From Kitasatospora papulosa (GTDB lineage: Bacteria > Actinomycetota > Actinomycetes > Streptomycetales > Streptomycetaceae), in assembly GCF_000717245.1 (NCBI RefSeq), contig NZ_JNYQ01000008.1, forward strand, positions 1-64,000: 64,000 nucleotides of DNA. Reading direction: 5' to 3'. The position numbers and the translations under genes are program-made. The notes below the pieces were generated by a model. That model was not told where the DNA came from. It did not search any database and was given only the letters and a program-made list of their open reading frames with translations. Below, piece by piece: positions 27,081 to 35,680 of this stretch. How positions within the stretch are numbered: position 1 is the first letter of the stretch; each line of letters starts with the position of its first letter.

Positions 27081-28526
27081 CTACCCCCTGAACGACTCCA
27101 GCAGCCTCAGCCAGACCTCGCTGATCGTCGGGTAGGCGGGTACCGCGTGCCACAGCCGCTCGACGGGGACCTCCCCGGCGACGGCGATCGTCGCCGAGTG
27201 CAGCAGTTCTCCGATGCCCGGTCCGACGAACGTGACGCCGAGCAGGATCCGGCGGTCGAGGTCGACGACCATCCTGGCCCGGCCCTTGTAGCCCTTGGCG
27301 TACAGACCGGAACCGGCGACCGCGGCCAGGTCGTGGTCGACGGCGCGGACCCGGTGGCCCGCCGCTTCCGCCTCGGCGAGGGTGAGGCCGACCGAGGCCG
27401 CCTCCGGGTCCGTGAACACGACCTGGGGGACGGCCGCGTGGTCGGCGGTGGCCGCGTGCGCGCCCCACGGGTCCGTCTCCATCGGGGGTGTGCCCTGTGC
27501 GCGGGCCGCGATCGCCGCTCCCGCGATGCGCGCCTGGTACTTGCCCTGGTGGGTCAGCAGAGCACGGTGGTTGACGTCTCCGACGGCGTACAGCCAGTCG
27601 CTGCCGTCGACACGGCAGCTGTCGTCGACGGTGAGCCAGGAGCCGGGCTCGAGTCCCACCGTGTCGAGGCCCAGGTCGTCCGTGCGCGGGGCACGGCCGG
27701 TGGCGAAGAGGATCTCGTCGGCCTCCAGCCGTTGGCCGTCGTCCAGTTCGACGGTGACCGGACCGTCATGTCCGGACCTGCTCACCGCCGTCGTCGAGAC
27801 CCCGGTCAGGATGCGTGCGCCGGCTTCGGTGAGCGCCTCGGCGACCAGCTCACCGGCGAAGGGCTCCATCCTGGGAAGCAGTTGGCTGCCCCGGACCACC
27901 ATCGTCACCTCGGCTCCGAGCCCTTGCCAGACCGTGGCCATCTCCACGCCGACCACTCCCCCGCCGACGACGACGAGCCGGCCCGGCACCTCTTTGGCGC
28001 TGGTCGCCTCGCGGCTGGTCCAGGGGCGGACGTCCGCGATGCCGGGCAGGGAGGGGACGACGGCCCGGCTGCCGGTGCAGACGGCGACGGCGTGCCGTGC
28101 GGTGAGGTGCCGCTCCGTACCGTCGGCGCCCGTGACGGACACCTGCCGGACGCCGGTCAGCCGCCCCTTGCCGCGGTAGATGTCCGCGCCGATGCTCTCC
28201 AGCCAGCCGACCTGGCCGTCGTCCTTCCAGTGGGACGTCTCGTAGTCGCGGTGGGCCAGTACGGCGTCCACGTCGAGCGGTCCCTGCACCGCGTCGCTCA
28301 GACCGGGGACCCGGCGTGCGTCGGCCCGCGCGACGACCGGGCGCAGGAGCGCCTTGCTGGGCATGCAGGCCCAGTAGGAGCATTCGCCGCCGATGAGTTC
28401 GGACTCGATCACCGCGGTGCTCAGTCCGGCGGCCCTGGCACGGTCCGCCACGTTCTCGCCCACCGGGCCGGCCCCGATGACGACGACGTCGTATTCACCG
28501 CTCTTCACACCATCAAGATCTGTCAT
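27081..28526 (-). CDS. FAD/NAD(P) disulfide reductase (dihydrolipoamide dehydrogenase-like)
   Basis: A class I flavin disulfide oxidoreductase of 481 residues; ATG 28526 is chosen so that the FAD motif VVVIGAGPVGENVADRA falls near residue 14. The redox pair is C49 and C54 in GGECSYWACMPSKAL; the NAD(P) motif is VVVGGGVVGVEMATV and the second FAD site is YAVGDVN. At the C-terminus the usual HPTxxE active-site dyad reads YPTISE, so Tyr replaces the catalytic His, as in some mercuric-reductase-like enzymes. The substrate is therefore uncertain (dihydrolipoamide, a thiol disulfide or quinone). It is divergent from thioredoxin across a 115-bp region with a SigR promoter, pointing to thiol stress. 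Confidence 0.9.
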   Translation of the reverse strand: MTDLDGVKSGEYDVVVIGAGPVGENVADRARAAGLSTAVIESELIGGECSYWACMPSKALLRPVVARADARRVPGLSDAVQGPLDVDAVLAHRDYETSHWKDDGQVGWLESIGADIYRGKGRLTGVRQVSVTGADGTERHLTARHAVAVCTGSRAVVPSLPGIADVRPWTSREATSAKEVPGRLVVVGGGVVGVEMATVWQGLGAEVTMVVRGSQLLPRMEPFAGELVAEALTEAGARILTGVSTTAVSRSGHDGPVTVELDDGQRLEADEILFATGRAPRTDDLGLDTVGLEPGSWLTVDDSCRVDGSDWLYAVGDVNHRALLTHQGKYQARIAGAAIAARAQGTPPMETDPWGAHAATADHAAVPQVVFTDPEAASVGLTLAEAEAAGHRVRAVDHDLAAVAGSGLYAKGYKGRARMVVDLDRRILLGVTFVGPGIGELLHSATIAVAGEVPVERLWHAVPAYPTISEVWLRLLESFRG

Positions 28527-28572
28527 GGGAACAGTGTCCTCGTGGGTGTGCGGAGCGGCCACATGGGCAGGC

Positions 28573-28598
28573 GGAATACCGCAAGTGACGTCACCGTT
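28573..28598 (+). promoter_or_regulatory. SigR-type promoter of the thioredoxin gene
   Basis: GGAAT (28573-28577), an 18-nt spacer and GTT (28596-28598) match exactly the published Streptomyces SigR consensus GGAAT-N18-GTT, 44 nt upstream of the thioredoxin start. A perfect 10-bp palindrome GTGACGTCAC lies inside the spacer at 28585-28594 and could bind an additional regulator. Confidence 0.8.
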
Positions 28599-28641
28599 GT
28601 GCCGGACAGGTCCGAACTGTCCCAGGAAGAGGTAACAGAGT

Positions 28642-29022
28642 ATGAGCACCGTAGAGCTCACCAAGGAAAACTTCGATCAGGTCGTGAGCGACAACGAATT
28701 CCTGCTGATCGACTTCTGGGCTTCCTGGTGCGGTCCGTGCCGGCAGTTCGCCCCCGTCTACGACTCCGCGTCCGAGCGTCACCCCGACCTGGTCTTCGCC
28801 AAGGTCGACACGGAGGCGCAGCAGGAACTGGCGGCGGCCTTCGAGATCCGGTCGATTCCCACGCTGATGATCGTCCGTGACAACGTGGCGGTCTTCTCCC
28901 AGCCCGGGGCGCTCCCCGAGGCGGCGCTGGAGGACGTCATCGGCCAGGCGCGCAACCTGGACATGGACGAGGTGCGCAAGTCCGTCGAGGAGCAGAAGCA
29001 GGCGCAGCAGGAGCCTCAGTAG
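28642..29022 (+). CDS. trxA: Thioredoxin
   Basis: A 126-residue cytosolic thioredoxin reducing protein disulfides with electrons from thioredoxin reductase. The active site WCGPC has C30 and C33, the cis-Pro loop SIPTLMI is present, and the usual DFWASWCGPCRQF context is intact. The C-terminus is about 15 residues longer than classical TrxA, ending in a Glu/Gln/Lys-rich tail (VEEQKQAQQEPQ). It is predicted to be induced by disulfide stress through the SigR promoter 44 nt upstream and is divergent from a flavin disulfide reductase, though that enzyme is not a classic TrxB. Confidence 0.95.
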   Translation: MSTVELTKENFDQVVSDNEFLLIDFWASWCGPCRQFAPVYDSASERHPDLVFAKVDTEAQQELAAAFEIRSIPTLMIVRDNVAVFSQPGALPEAALEDVIGQARNLDMDEVRKSVEEQKQAQQEPQ

Positions 29023-29049
29023 TCCCTGCACATCCGCGACCGTCGCGGT

Positions 29050-29077
29050 GAGGGCCCGGCCGGACGGCCGGGCCCTC
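29050..29077. terminator. Bidirectional terminator between thioredoxin and the next gene
   Basis: GAGGGCCCGGCC (29050-29061) pairs perfectly over 12 bp with 29066-29077 around the tetraloop GGAC, between two convergent genes. Confidence 0.85.
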
Positions 29078-29106
29078 TTCGTGCGCCGGATCCGCAGGTC
29101 ACGGGG

Positions 29107-29463
29107 TCATCCGTTCCCCTGCTGCCCGGGAGCCGTGGCGCTCTCCTCGGGTGGTTCCGGCGCCTCACCGCTGCCGTCGTACTCCTGGGCTCCTCCCGTC
29201 CCGCGGATGCGTTCCGCGATCCGGACGGTGAGCCCGTAGTCGATCTCGGCGCCGTCCACGAGAAGGGCCTCCACGGTGTGCGTGGCGGGATCGACGTCCG
29301 CCTCCATGCCTCCGCCCTCGTAACGCGGGTAACCCGAAGCCCCGGTCTTCCCGGTGGCCGCCACGACTGCGGAGCGGATCGCGGTGCCGGGCTCGGGACC
29401 CCCCGCGTCGGGCTCCTCCGGTTCGGGGAACAGCAGGATCTCGTAGCTCTGCGGATGGCTCAT
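29107..29463 (-). CDS. Small acidic hypothetical protein
   Basis: A protein of about 118 residues if ATG 29463 is used (ATG 29481 is the alternative). A TAGCGT-like -10 just upstream suggests a leaderless message. It is strongly acidic and Pro/Gly-rich at the C-terminus (GSGEAPEPPEESATAPG). The core pattern LLVDGAEIDYGLTVRIAERI looks like a small alpha-beta unit. No homologous family is recognised. The gene sits between thioredoxin and a LacI regulator with no operon partner. Confidence 0.6.
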   Translation of the reverse strand: MSHPQSYEILLFPEPEEPDAGGPEPGTAIRSAVVAATGKTGASGYPRYEGGGMEADVDPATHTVEALLVDGAEIDYGLTVRIAERIRGTGGAQEYDGSGEAPEPPEESATAPGQQGNG

Positions 29464-29512
29464 GCCGACGACGCTAGACATCCGGACGCGGCCCCGCACG
29501 TCGTGGGACCGG

Positions 29513-30541
29513 TCAGCTGGATTCACGCGCCACCACGGCGGGCCGCAGGAGATGGTGGCGCTCCGGCGGGCCTCCGGGGTTCTGCACCAGCCGGTCGATC
29601 ATCTCGGCGGGCCGTTGCTCGCACGTCAGTTCCATGGCGACGCTGCTGAGCCGGGGCCTGAGGAGCCTGCCGAGCATCAGGTCGCCGGCACCGATGACGG
29701 CCGTGTCGCCGGGTATGACGAGGCCGGCGTCCTGGAGGGCGCGCGTCAGCAGCATCGCGTACTCGTCGTCGTAGGCGAACACGGCGTCCAGGCCGAGCGT
29801 CCGCCAGCGTGAGGCGAGGTCCTGGGCCGAATCCTCCTGGTACCGCAGGGGAAGCGCCCGGACACCGGCGTCCGCGTCCGACTCCTCCACGGCCCTCAGG
29901 GCACCGGCCAGCCGCGGCCGGGCGATCAGGGCGTGCCCGGGTTCCTGCGGTACGACCACCCCGATGCTGCGACGTCCACGCGCGAGCAGGTGCCGGACCG
30001 CGTGCGCGCCTACCTCCCGCTGGTCCACGACGAGGGCGTGCGCCCCGTCCACCGGCTGGGACCCGAGAGTGATCACGGCCCTGGCCCCGGAACGGGTGAG
30101 GACGCCTATGCCGTACGGGGTGAGGGCGAGGTCGTCGGGTGACACGACGGCGACGGGGCGGAGCTCCGCCCAGGTCATGGCCGCCTCGTCGGCGTCCTGA
30201 CCGACACCGCCGTACCGTACGACGGTGTAGTCGAGGCGGCGCAGACCTGATTCGAGCTGGGTGAGGAAGCGCTGGTACAGCGCGCCGGCCGGGGCCTGCC
30301 CGGCGGGCAGCAGCACCGTTCTGGAGTGCCCGGCCCGAAGGCTCCGGGCCGCCGCGTGGGGAACGTAGCCGAGGTCCGCGGCGGCTTCCCTGACACGGCG
30401 GCGCGTGGAGTCGCTGATCCGGACGGTCGTGTTGTTGTTCAGTACGTAGGACACGGTGGCCCGGGAGACCCCTGCCAGCCGCGCCACGTCGGCGCTGGTC
30501 GGTAGGGAGGTGCCGGCGGGCTGAGGGGATAACTGGCTCAT
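29513..30541 (-). CDS. LacI-family transcriptional regulator
   Basis: A 342-residue regulator starting at ATG 30541. The N-terminal HTH and hinge are intact (SADVARLAGVSRATVSYVLN; SLRAGHSRTVLLP), followed by a periplasmic-binding-type effector domain (VFAYDDEYAMLLTRALQDAG, IPGDTAVIGAGDLML). Such proteins usually repress sugar catabolism genes, but no sugar gene adjoins it, so the target is elsewhere or unknown. The C-terminus ends VVARESS, a common ending in this family. Confidence 0.93.
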   Translation of the reverse strand: MSQLSPQPAGTSLPTSADVARLAGVSRATVSYVLNNNTTVRISDSTRRRVREAAADLGYVPHAAARSLRAGHSRTVLLPAGQAPAGALYQRFLTQLESGLRRLDYTVVRYGGVGQDADEAAMTWAELRPVAVVSPDDLALTPYGIGVLTRSGARAVITLGSQPVDGAHALVVDQREVGAHAVRHLLARGRRSIGVVVPQEPGHALIARPRLAGALRAVEESDADAGVRALPLRYQEDSAQDLASRWRTLGLDAVFAYDDEYAMLLTRALQDAGLVIPGDTAVIGAGDLMLGRLLRPRLSSVAMELTCEQRPAEMIDRLVQNPGGPPERHHLLRPAVVARESS

Positions 30542-30852
30542 GGCGTGCGGCAGTCTTCCAGACCCGTCGCCCCGGCCTGCGGGCCGGGGCACCGCACCGG
30601 GCGCGTCGACGGTGCGGCACCCGCCCGCGCCCGGATGGCGTTGACCGGCGCGGGCGCCGGCTCCGGCGGTCCTGACGCCGTGCCAGGGGTGCGGGGCGTC
30701 CCCGCGGACACGGAGCCGTCGCGAGGGGTCGGCGGACGATGACGGCGCGGGCCACGCGTATGACGGTGGATGAGGTGATCACGAGGTCGAGCCGTGTCCC
30801 GTTCCGCCGACCCGCTCCGCGGTCAGGGCCGTGGAGGTTCTACGGTGTTGCG
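30542..30852. other. Intergenic region with hairpin, no antitoxin gene
   Basis: A 9-bp stem with GCCCCGGCC at 30569-30577, loop TGCG and complement at 30582-30590 lies in the leader of the LacI gene. A likely -10 TACGGT at about 30842 lies 6 nt before the PemK start. No short ORF with coding bias that could be an antitoxin was found here. Confidence 0.45.
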
Positions 30853-31317
30853 ATGACGTTCGAGCACAACCACAGCAGCGACAGCACGACCGACTTCCCG
30901 GGCCGGAGCGGCCCGGCGGCCACCGCGGAGGCCGAACCGCGCGAGGTGGGGACCGTCCGCACCTCGTACGCCCCCGACCGGGACGGTGATCCGGACCCGG
31001 GCGAGATCGTGTGGACCTGGGTGCCGTTCGAGGAGAACGACGGCCGGGGCAAGGACCGGCCGGTTCTCGTGGTGGCGCGGGAGGACGAGGGCACCCTTCT
31101 CGCCGTGCAGCTGTCCAGCAAGCAGCACCACGGGGACCACGAGTGGGTGGCACTGGGCGCGGGCCCGTGGGACAGCTCGGGGCGGCCGTCATGGGTGGAC
31201 CTGGACCGGGTGCTGCGGGTGCACGAGGACGGGATGCGGCGCGAGGCCTGTGCGCTGGACCGGGGCAGGTACGACCTGGTCGTGGGGCGGCTGCGGGAGC
31301 GCTACGGCTGGAGCTGA
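30853..31317 (+). CDS. PemK/MazF-type growth-inhibition protein homologue
   Basis: A 154-residue protein with the PemK/MazF fold: PDPGEIVWTWVPFEENDG and KDRPVLVVAREDEGTLLAVQLSS correspond to the first two strands, and SWVDLDRVLRVHEDGM to the later conserved strand. MazF-family toxins are RNA endonucleases, but this actinobacterial subgroup is longer (an extra N-terminal 45 residues) and no antitoxin adjoins it, so it may not be a functional toxin. The short distance from a predicted -10 to ATG 30853 suggests a leaderless mRNA. Its 3' end overlaps the convergent PARG-like gene by 16 nt. Confidence 0.8.
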   Translation: MTFEHNHSSDSTTDFPGRSGPAATAEAEPREVGTVRTSYAPDRDGDPDPGEIVWTWVPFEENDGRGKDRPVLVVAREDEGTLLAVQLSSKQHHGDHEWVALGAGPWDSSGRPSWVDLDRVLRVHEDGMRREACALDRGRYDLVVGRLRERYGWS

Positions 31318-32138
31318 CCGCCGAACTCACGGGTGAACGCCGCCCGGACGGCGGAGTCGGGGTCACGGTCCGGGATGCCGAGGACGATCTGTTCGAAGTG
31401 CCCCGCGAACCGTCCGTCGCCACGGAGCAGGGCGCGGAAGGCGCCGGCCACCTCGGCGGGGTCGTTCATGAACACGCCGCAGCCCCACGCCCCCAGCACC
31501 AGCCGCCGGTAGCCGCTCACGGCGGCGACTTCGAGCACGCGTTCGGCCCGGCTCGCCAGTGCCGTGCGGATGAGCGGGACCAGCTCGGGGTCACGGCGGC
31601 GGACGACTCCGGCGTTGGGCGCGGGCGAGGTGAGGAAACCGGCGAGGTACGGGGCTTCCAGCAGTCTTCCCCGGTCGTCGCGGAAGACGGGCACGCCCGG
31701 CGAGTGGATGACCCGGTCCGTGTAGAGGGCGCTGCGTTCGGCACGGTGGTGCGCGTAGAAGTCCGGGGCTCGCAGCAGCGTGGCGTGCAGCGCGGAGCCG
31801 CGGCACAGGGACTCCTCCTGCGCCTGCGCGCCGTTCAGGTAGCCGCCGCCGGGGTTGCGGGCGGAGGCGTAGTTGAGCACGGCGACCTTGCCCGTCGCCC
31901 CGGCAGTCATCCGGCGCGCCGCCTGCAGACTCGTCTCACCGGTCACCTCGACCACCGGGGTGCGGTCGGTGTCCAGGGCGGCCACGGGTACCGGACCGGG
32001 GCCGTGGAGCCGGGTCCCGGAGAGCGCCGCGGCCACCTCACGGCCGATCGACACCTCGCGGCCCTCGGACGTGCGATAGCGCCCGGCCAGGACGATGGAC
32101 TCCGTCTCGCGCGCGATACCGCGCAGCCGTGCGCTCAT
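31302..32138 (-). CDS. TIGR02452/PARG-like macrodomain protein
   Basis: A 278-residue microbial poly(ADP-ribose) glycohydrolase-type protein. ATG 32138 is chosen because the longer frame is not conserved-looking. The catalytic signature is present: GGG at 97-99 in NPGGGYLNGA, then QEE at 107-109, with E108/E109 positioned for ADP-ribose hydrolysis, and LGAWGCGVFMNDPAEVA later. The family removes or binds ADP-ribose. It is divergent from the ergothioneine operon and tail-to-tail with the PemK-like gene, with which it shares 16 nt. A role in reversing ADP-ribosylation is inferred from family. Confidence 0.88.
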   Translation of the reverse strand: MSARLRGIARETESIVLAGRYRTSEGREVSIGREVAAALSGTRLHGPGPVPVAALDTDRTPVVEVTGETSLQAARRMTAGATGKVAVLNYASARNPGGGYLNGAQAQEESLCRGSALHATLLRAPDFYAHHRAERSALYTDRVIHSPGVPVFRDDRGRLLEAPYLAGFLTSPAPNAGVVRRRDPELVPLIRTALASRAERVLEVAAVSGYRRLVLGAWGCGVFMNDPAEVAGAFRALLRGDGRFAGHFEQIVLGIPDRDPDSAVRAAFTREFGGQLQP

Positions 32139-32289
32139 CGCCGCTCCCCCGTGGTGTGGTGCATACGGGGCATGCTGACCGTCGCGGCGGCATGGACGCA
32201 ACCATATTTCCGTCGTACGGGGGCACCCTTGTGCGAACTCCCGGTAAGGGTTTGGGTGGGAAGGAAGCACTCTCTGGAGGAGGCCCGGC

Positions 32290-33588
32290 ATGCCCCCGGA
32301 CACTCTCGGTCAGCACGGCCCGCCCGTCGACGCGGCACCGCTCGGCGAGGAGGAGGCGGAGGATCTGCTCCGCGGCATATGTTTCAAGACGGGACCGCCC
32401 CGGACGGTCGGTGTGGAGCTGGAATGGCTCGTCCACGACCGTGAACACCCCGAGGCCCTTGTCCCCGAGGACCGACTGCGCGCCGCGGCCGACGCGGTGC
32501 GCGCGACCCCGCTCGACGCCGCGCTGACCTTCGAGCCCGGTGGCCAGCTGGAACTGAGCTCGCAGCCCAAGGGCTCCCTGATGGAGTGCGTGGACGCCAC
32601 GGCCGCGGATCTGGCCGCCGTGCGCGACACCCTGGGCCGGTCGGGGCTGACCCTCGCAGGCATCGGGGTCGACCCGTGGAATCCGCCCCGTCGCCTGCTG
32701 CGTGAACCGCGTTACGACGCCATGGAGGCCGCGCTGGACCGTTCGGGTTCCGCCGGCCGCGCGATGATGTGCACCTCCGCCTCCGTACAGGTCTGCCTGG
32801 ACGCCGGTGAGGAGGAGCCGGGCCCGCTGGGCTACGGACGACGGTGGCAGCTCGGGCATCTGCTGGGCGCGGTGCTGGTGGCCGCCTTCGCCAATTCGCC
32901 GTTCCGGCAGGGGCGGCGCACCGGCTGGCAGTCGACCCGGCAGGCGCTGTGGGCGGATCTGGACCCGGCCAGGACGCTGGCACCACAGGGCCGCCTCGAC
33001 CCCCGGGACGCCTGGGCCGCCCATGTGCTCGCCACTCCCTTGATGTGTGTCCGCAACGCCGAGGGCCCGTGGGACGTGCCCGAGGCGCTGACCTTCCGGG
33101 ACTGGATCCGTGGCGGCGGACCGAGGCCACCGGTGCGGGCCGATCTCGACTACCACCTCACCACCCTGTTCCCCCCGGTGCGCCCGCGCGGGCACCTGGA
33201 ACTGCGCATGATCGACGCCCAGTCCGGCACCGACGGCTGGCTGGTTCCCCTGGCCGTCACCACCGCGCTGTTCGACGACCCGGAAGCGGCGGAGACCGTG
33301 TACCGCACGGTGAAACCGCTGGCCGAGACCGCCGGCCTCCCTCCCGCCCCGCGCAACCCGCTGTGGACCGCTGCCGCCCGTGACGGGCTGCGTGACCCGG
33401 AGCTGGCCGCGGCGGCGGCGGCCTGTTTCACGGCAGCGCTGGAGGCTCTGCCCAGGATGGGGGCGAGCGGTCACGTCCTCGGGACGGTCGCCGCCTTCCA
33501 CGAGCGCTACGTCGCCCGGGGCCGATGTCCGGCCGACGATCTTCCCGACCCGGCACAGGAGCCTCACGGAAAGGGCTTGGTCCGATGA
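32290..33588 (+). CDS. egtA: Ergothioneine biosynthesis glutamate-cysteine ligase EgtA
   Basis: A 432-residue GCS2-type ligase making gamma-glutamylcysteine, the sulfur donor for ergothioneine. ATG 32290 follows a strong GGAGGAGG. Family blocks include VGVELEWLVHD, FEPGGQLELSSQP, the ATP/Glu site region MCTSASVQVCLD, and HLELRMIDAQ. It is the first of four genes overlapping by 4 nt or less (egtABCD), so one message is expected from the 151-bp gap shared with the divergent PARG gene. Confidence 0.95.
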   Translation: MPPDTLGQHGPPVDAAPLGEEEAEDLLRGICFKTGPPRTVGVELEWLVHDREHPEALVPEDRLRAAADAVRATPLDAALTFEPGGQLELSSQPKGSLMECVDATAADLAAVRDTLGRSGLTLAGIGVDPWNPPRRLLREPRYDAMEAALDRSGSAGRAMMCTSASVQVCLDAGEEEPGPLGYGRRWQLGHLLGAVLVAAFANSPFRQGRRTGWQSTRQALWADLDPARTLAPQGRLDPRDAWAAHVLATPLMCVRNAEGPWDVPEALTFRDWIRGGGPRPPVRADLDYHLTTLFPPVRPRGHLELRMIDAQSGTDGWLVPLAVTTALFDDPEAAETVYRTVKPLAETAGLPPAPRNPLWTAAARDGLRDPELAAAAAACFTAALEALPRMGASGHVLGTVAAFHERYVARGRCPADDLPDPAQEPHGKGLVR

Positions 33589-34925
33589 CTGACACACCCG
33601 CTCCGCACACCGTCCAGGAAACCGACGCTGAGGCCCTGCGCGAGCGCGCCCTGGCCGCGCTCCTCACCGCCCGTGAGCGCACGGCCCTGCTCACCGACAG
33701 CGTCGACGACCACGAGCTCACCGCGCAGCATTCCCCCCTGATGTCGCCCCTGGTCTGGGACCTGGCGCACATCGGCAACCAGGAGGAACTGTGGCTGCTG
33801 CGGGCCGTGGGCGGCCGTGAGGCGATGCGCCCCGAGATCGACGGGCTGTACGACGCCTTCGAGCACTCCCGGGCCAGCCGTCCCTCGCTGCCGCTGCTGG
33901 CACCCGCCGAGGCGCGGACGTACGCCGCCGACGTACGCGGCCGGGCGCTGGACATCCTCGGCGGCGCCCCGCTGCACGGCGGGGGCCGCCCGCTGGAGCG
34001 TGCGGGCTTCGCCTTCGGCATGGTCGCCCAGCACGAACAACAGCACGACGAGACGATGCTGATCACCCATCAGCTCCGCTCCGGACCGGCGGTGCTCAGC
34101 GCCCCGGAGCCTCCGGAACCCACGGGTACCGTCCCGCTCCCCGCCGAAGTCCTGGTCCCCGGGGGCCCCTTCACCATGGGGACGTCCACGGAGCCCTGGG
34201 CGCTGGACAACGAACGGCCGGCGCACCGGCGCGAGGTGGATGCCTTCCACATCGACACGGCCCCGGTCACCTGCGGCGCCTACCAGGCCTTCATCGAGGA
34301 CGGCGGCTACACCGACGCACGCTGGTGGGCGCCGGAGGGCTGGGCGATGGTCCGTGAACACGACCTGACGGCACCCCTGTTCTGGCACCGTGACGCCGGA
34401 CAGTGGCTGCGGAGGCGTTTCGGGGTGACCGAACCCGTGCGGGCGGACGAGCCGGTGCTCCATGTCAGCTGGTACGAGGCGGACGCCTACGCCCGCTGGG
34501 CGGGCCGGCGCCTGCCGACCGAGCCGGAGTGGGAGAAGGCGGCCCGCCACGACCCCGGATCGGGGCGCTCCCTGCGCTACCCGTGGGGCGACGAGGACCC
34601 GACGCCCGAGCGGGCCAATCTGGGCCAGCGCCACCTGCGGCCCGCCGCCGCGGGTGCGTACGCCGCGGGCCGGTCCCCGGTGGGCGCGGGGCAGATGGTG
34701 GGCGACGTGTGGGAATGGACGTCGAGCGACTTCCTGCCGTATCCCGGCTTCGCGGCGTTCCCCTACCGCGAGTACTCGGAGGTGTTCTTCGGCCCCGGGC
34801 ACAAGGTGCTGCGCGGCGGTTCGTTCGCCGTGGACCCGGTCGCCTGTCGTGGCACGTTCCGCAACTGGGACCTCCCGGTACGGCGGCAGATCTTCTCCGG
34901 ATTCCGTACGGCGAGGGATGCCTGA
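33585..34925 (+). CDS. egtB: Hercynine oxygenase EgtB
   Basis: A 446-residue non-haem iron sulfoxide synthase joining hercynine and gamma-glutamylcysteine with oxygen. The DinB-like N-terminal domain supplies the iron ligands (WDLAHIGNQEE and HEQQHDE, the HxxxHxE pattern). The C-terminal FGE-sulfatase-type domain follows (VLVPGGPFTMGTS, RLPTEPEWEKAAR, GDVWEWTSSDF). ATG 33585 overlaps the egtA stop and its own stop overlaps egtC, indicating coupled translation. Confidence 0.96.
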   Translation: MTDTPAPHTVQETDAEALRERALAALLTARERTALLTDSVDDHELTAQHSPLMSPLVWDLAHIGNQEELWLLRAVGGREAMRPEIDGLYDAFEHSRASRPSLPLLAPAEARTYAADVRGRALDILGGAPLHGGGRPLERAGFAFGMVAQHEQQHDETMLITHQLRSGPAVLSAPEPPEPTGTVPLPAEVLVPGGPFTMGTSTEPWALDNERPAHRREVDAFHIDTAPVTCGAYQAFIEDGGYTDARWWAPEGWAMVREHDLTAPLFWHRDAGQWLRRRFGVTEPVRADEPVLHVSWYEADAYARWAGRRLPTEPEWEKAARHDPGSGRSLRYPWGDEDPTPERANLGQRHLRPAAAGAYAAGRSPVGAGQMVGDVWEWTSSDFLPYPGFAAFPYREYSEVFFGPGHKVLRGGSFAVDPVACRGTFRNWDLPVRRQIFSGFRTARDA

Positions 34926-35680
34926 TGTGCCGTCACATCGCGTACCTCGGTCCCTCCGTGCCGCTGGGAGAGCTGCTCGTCTCCCCCGCTCACGGGCTCG
35001 TGCGCCAGTCCTGGGAACCACGGCGTCAGCGGAACGGCACGGTCAACGCCGACGGGTTCGGGGTCGGCTGGTACGCGGAGGGGGATCCCGTCCCCGGCCG
35101 CTACCGCAGGAGCGGGCCGGTCTGGGGCGACGAGACCTTCGCGGACCTGTCCCGCGTGGTGCGGAGCACGGCGCTGCTGGCGGCCGTCCGGGACGCGACG
35201 TTCGCCGGGGCGGACGGGGAGGCCGCCGCCGCCCCGTTCGCCGAGGGGCGTCTTCTGTTCAGTCACAACGGCGCGGTCCGGGGGTGGCCCGGTTCCCTGG
35301 CACCACTGGCGGCCGGGCTGCCGCCCGAGCGGCTGCTCGCCCTGGCTGCGCGGAGCGATTCGGCCCTGCTGTGGGCGCTGGTGCTGCACCGCACGGCGCA
35401 GGGTGACGAGATAGGGCAGGCGGTCGCCGACACCGTTCTCGACGCAGGCGCCGCCGCCCCGGGCTCACGCCTCAACCTGCTGCTCACGGACGGTTCCACG
35501 ATCGTGGCGACCGCATGGGGCGACTCCCTCTGGTATCTGCACGACCCGGGCCGCCGCACGGTGGTGGCCTCGGAGCCGTACGACGACGATCCGTACTGGC
35601 GCGAGGTCCCGGACCGCACTCTGCTGGCCGCGACACGCACCGATGTCCTGCTGACCCCGCTCAAGGAGCCCACCGCGTGA
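34925..35680 (+). CDS. egtC: Ergothioneine biosynthesis amidohydrolase EgtC
   Basis: A 251-residue class II glutamine-amidotransferase-type hydrolase that removes the glutamyl group from the EgtB product. The nucleophile is Cys2, exposed after Met removal (MCRHIAYLG). Other N-terminal-nucleophile fold elements are NADGFGVGWYAEG and FSHNGAVRGW. Starts at ATG 34925 inside the egtB stop; stop overlaps egtD. Confidence 0.95.
   Translation: MCRHIAYLGPSVPLGELLVSPAHGLVRQSWEPRRQRNGTVNADGFGVGWYAEGDPVPGRYRRSGPVWGDETFADLSRVVRSTALLAAVRDATFAGADGEAAAAPFAEGRLLFSHNGAVRGWPGSLAPLAAGLPPERLLALAARSDSALLWALVLHRTAQGDEIGQAVADTVLDAGAAAPGSRLNLLLTDGSTIVATAWGDSLWYLHDPGRRTVVASEPYDDDPYWREVPDRTLLAATRTDVLLTPLKEPTA

Noticed and set aside
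30542..30852. Antitoxin gene for the PemK-like protein
   Set aside because: No short frame with coding bias and ribosome site was found upstream or overlapping.
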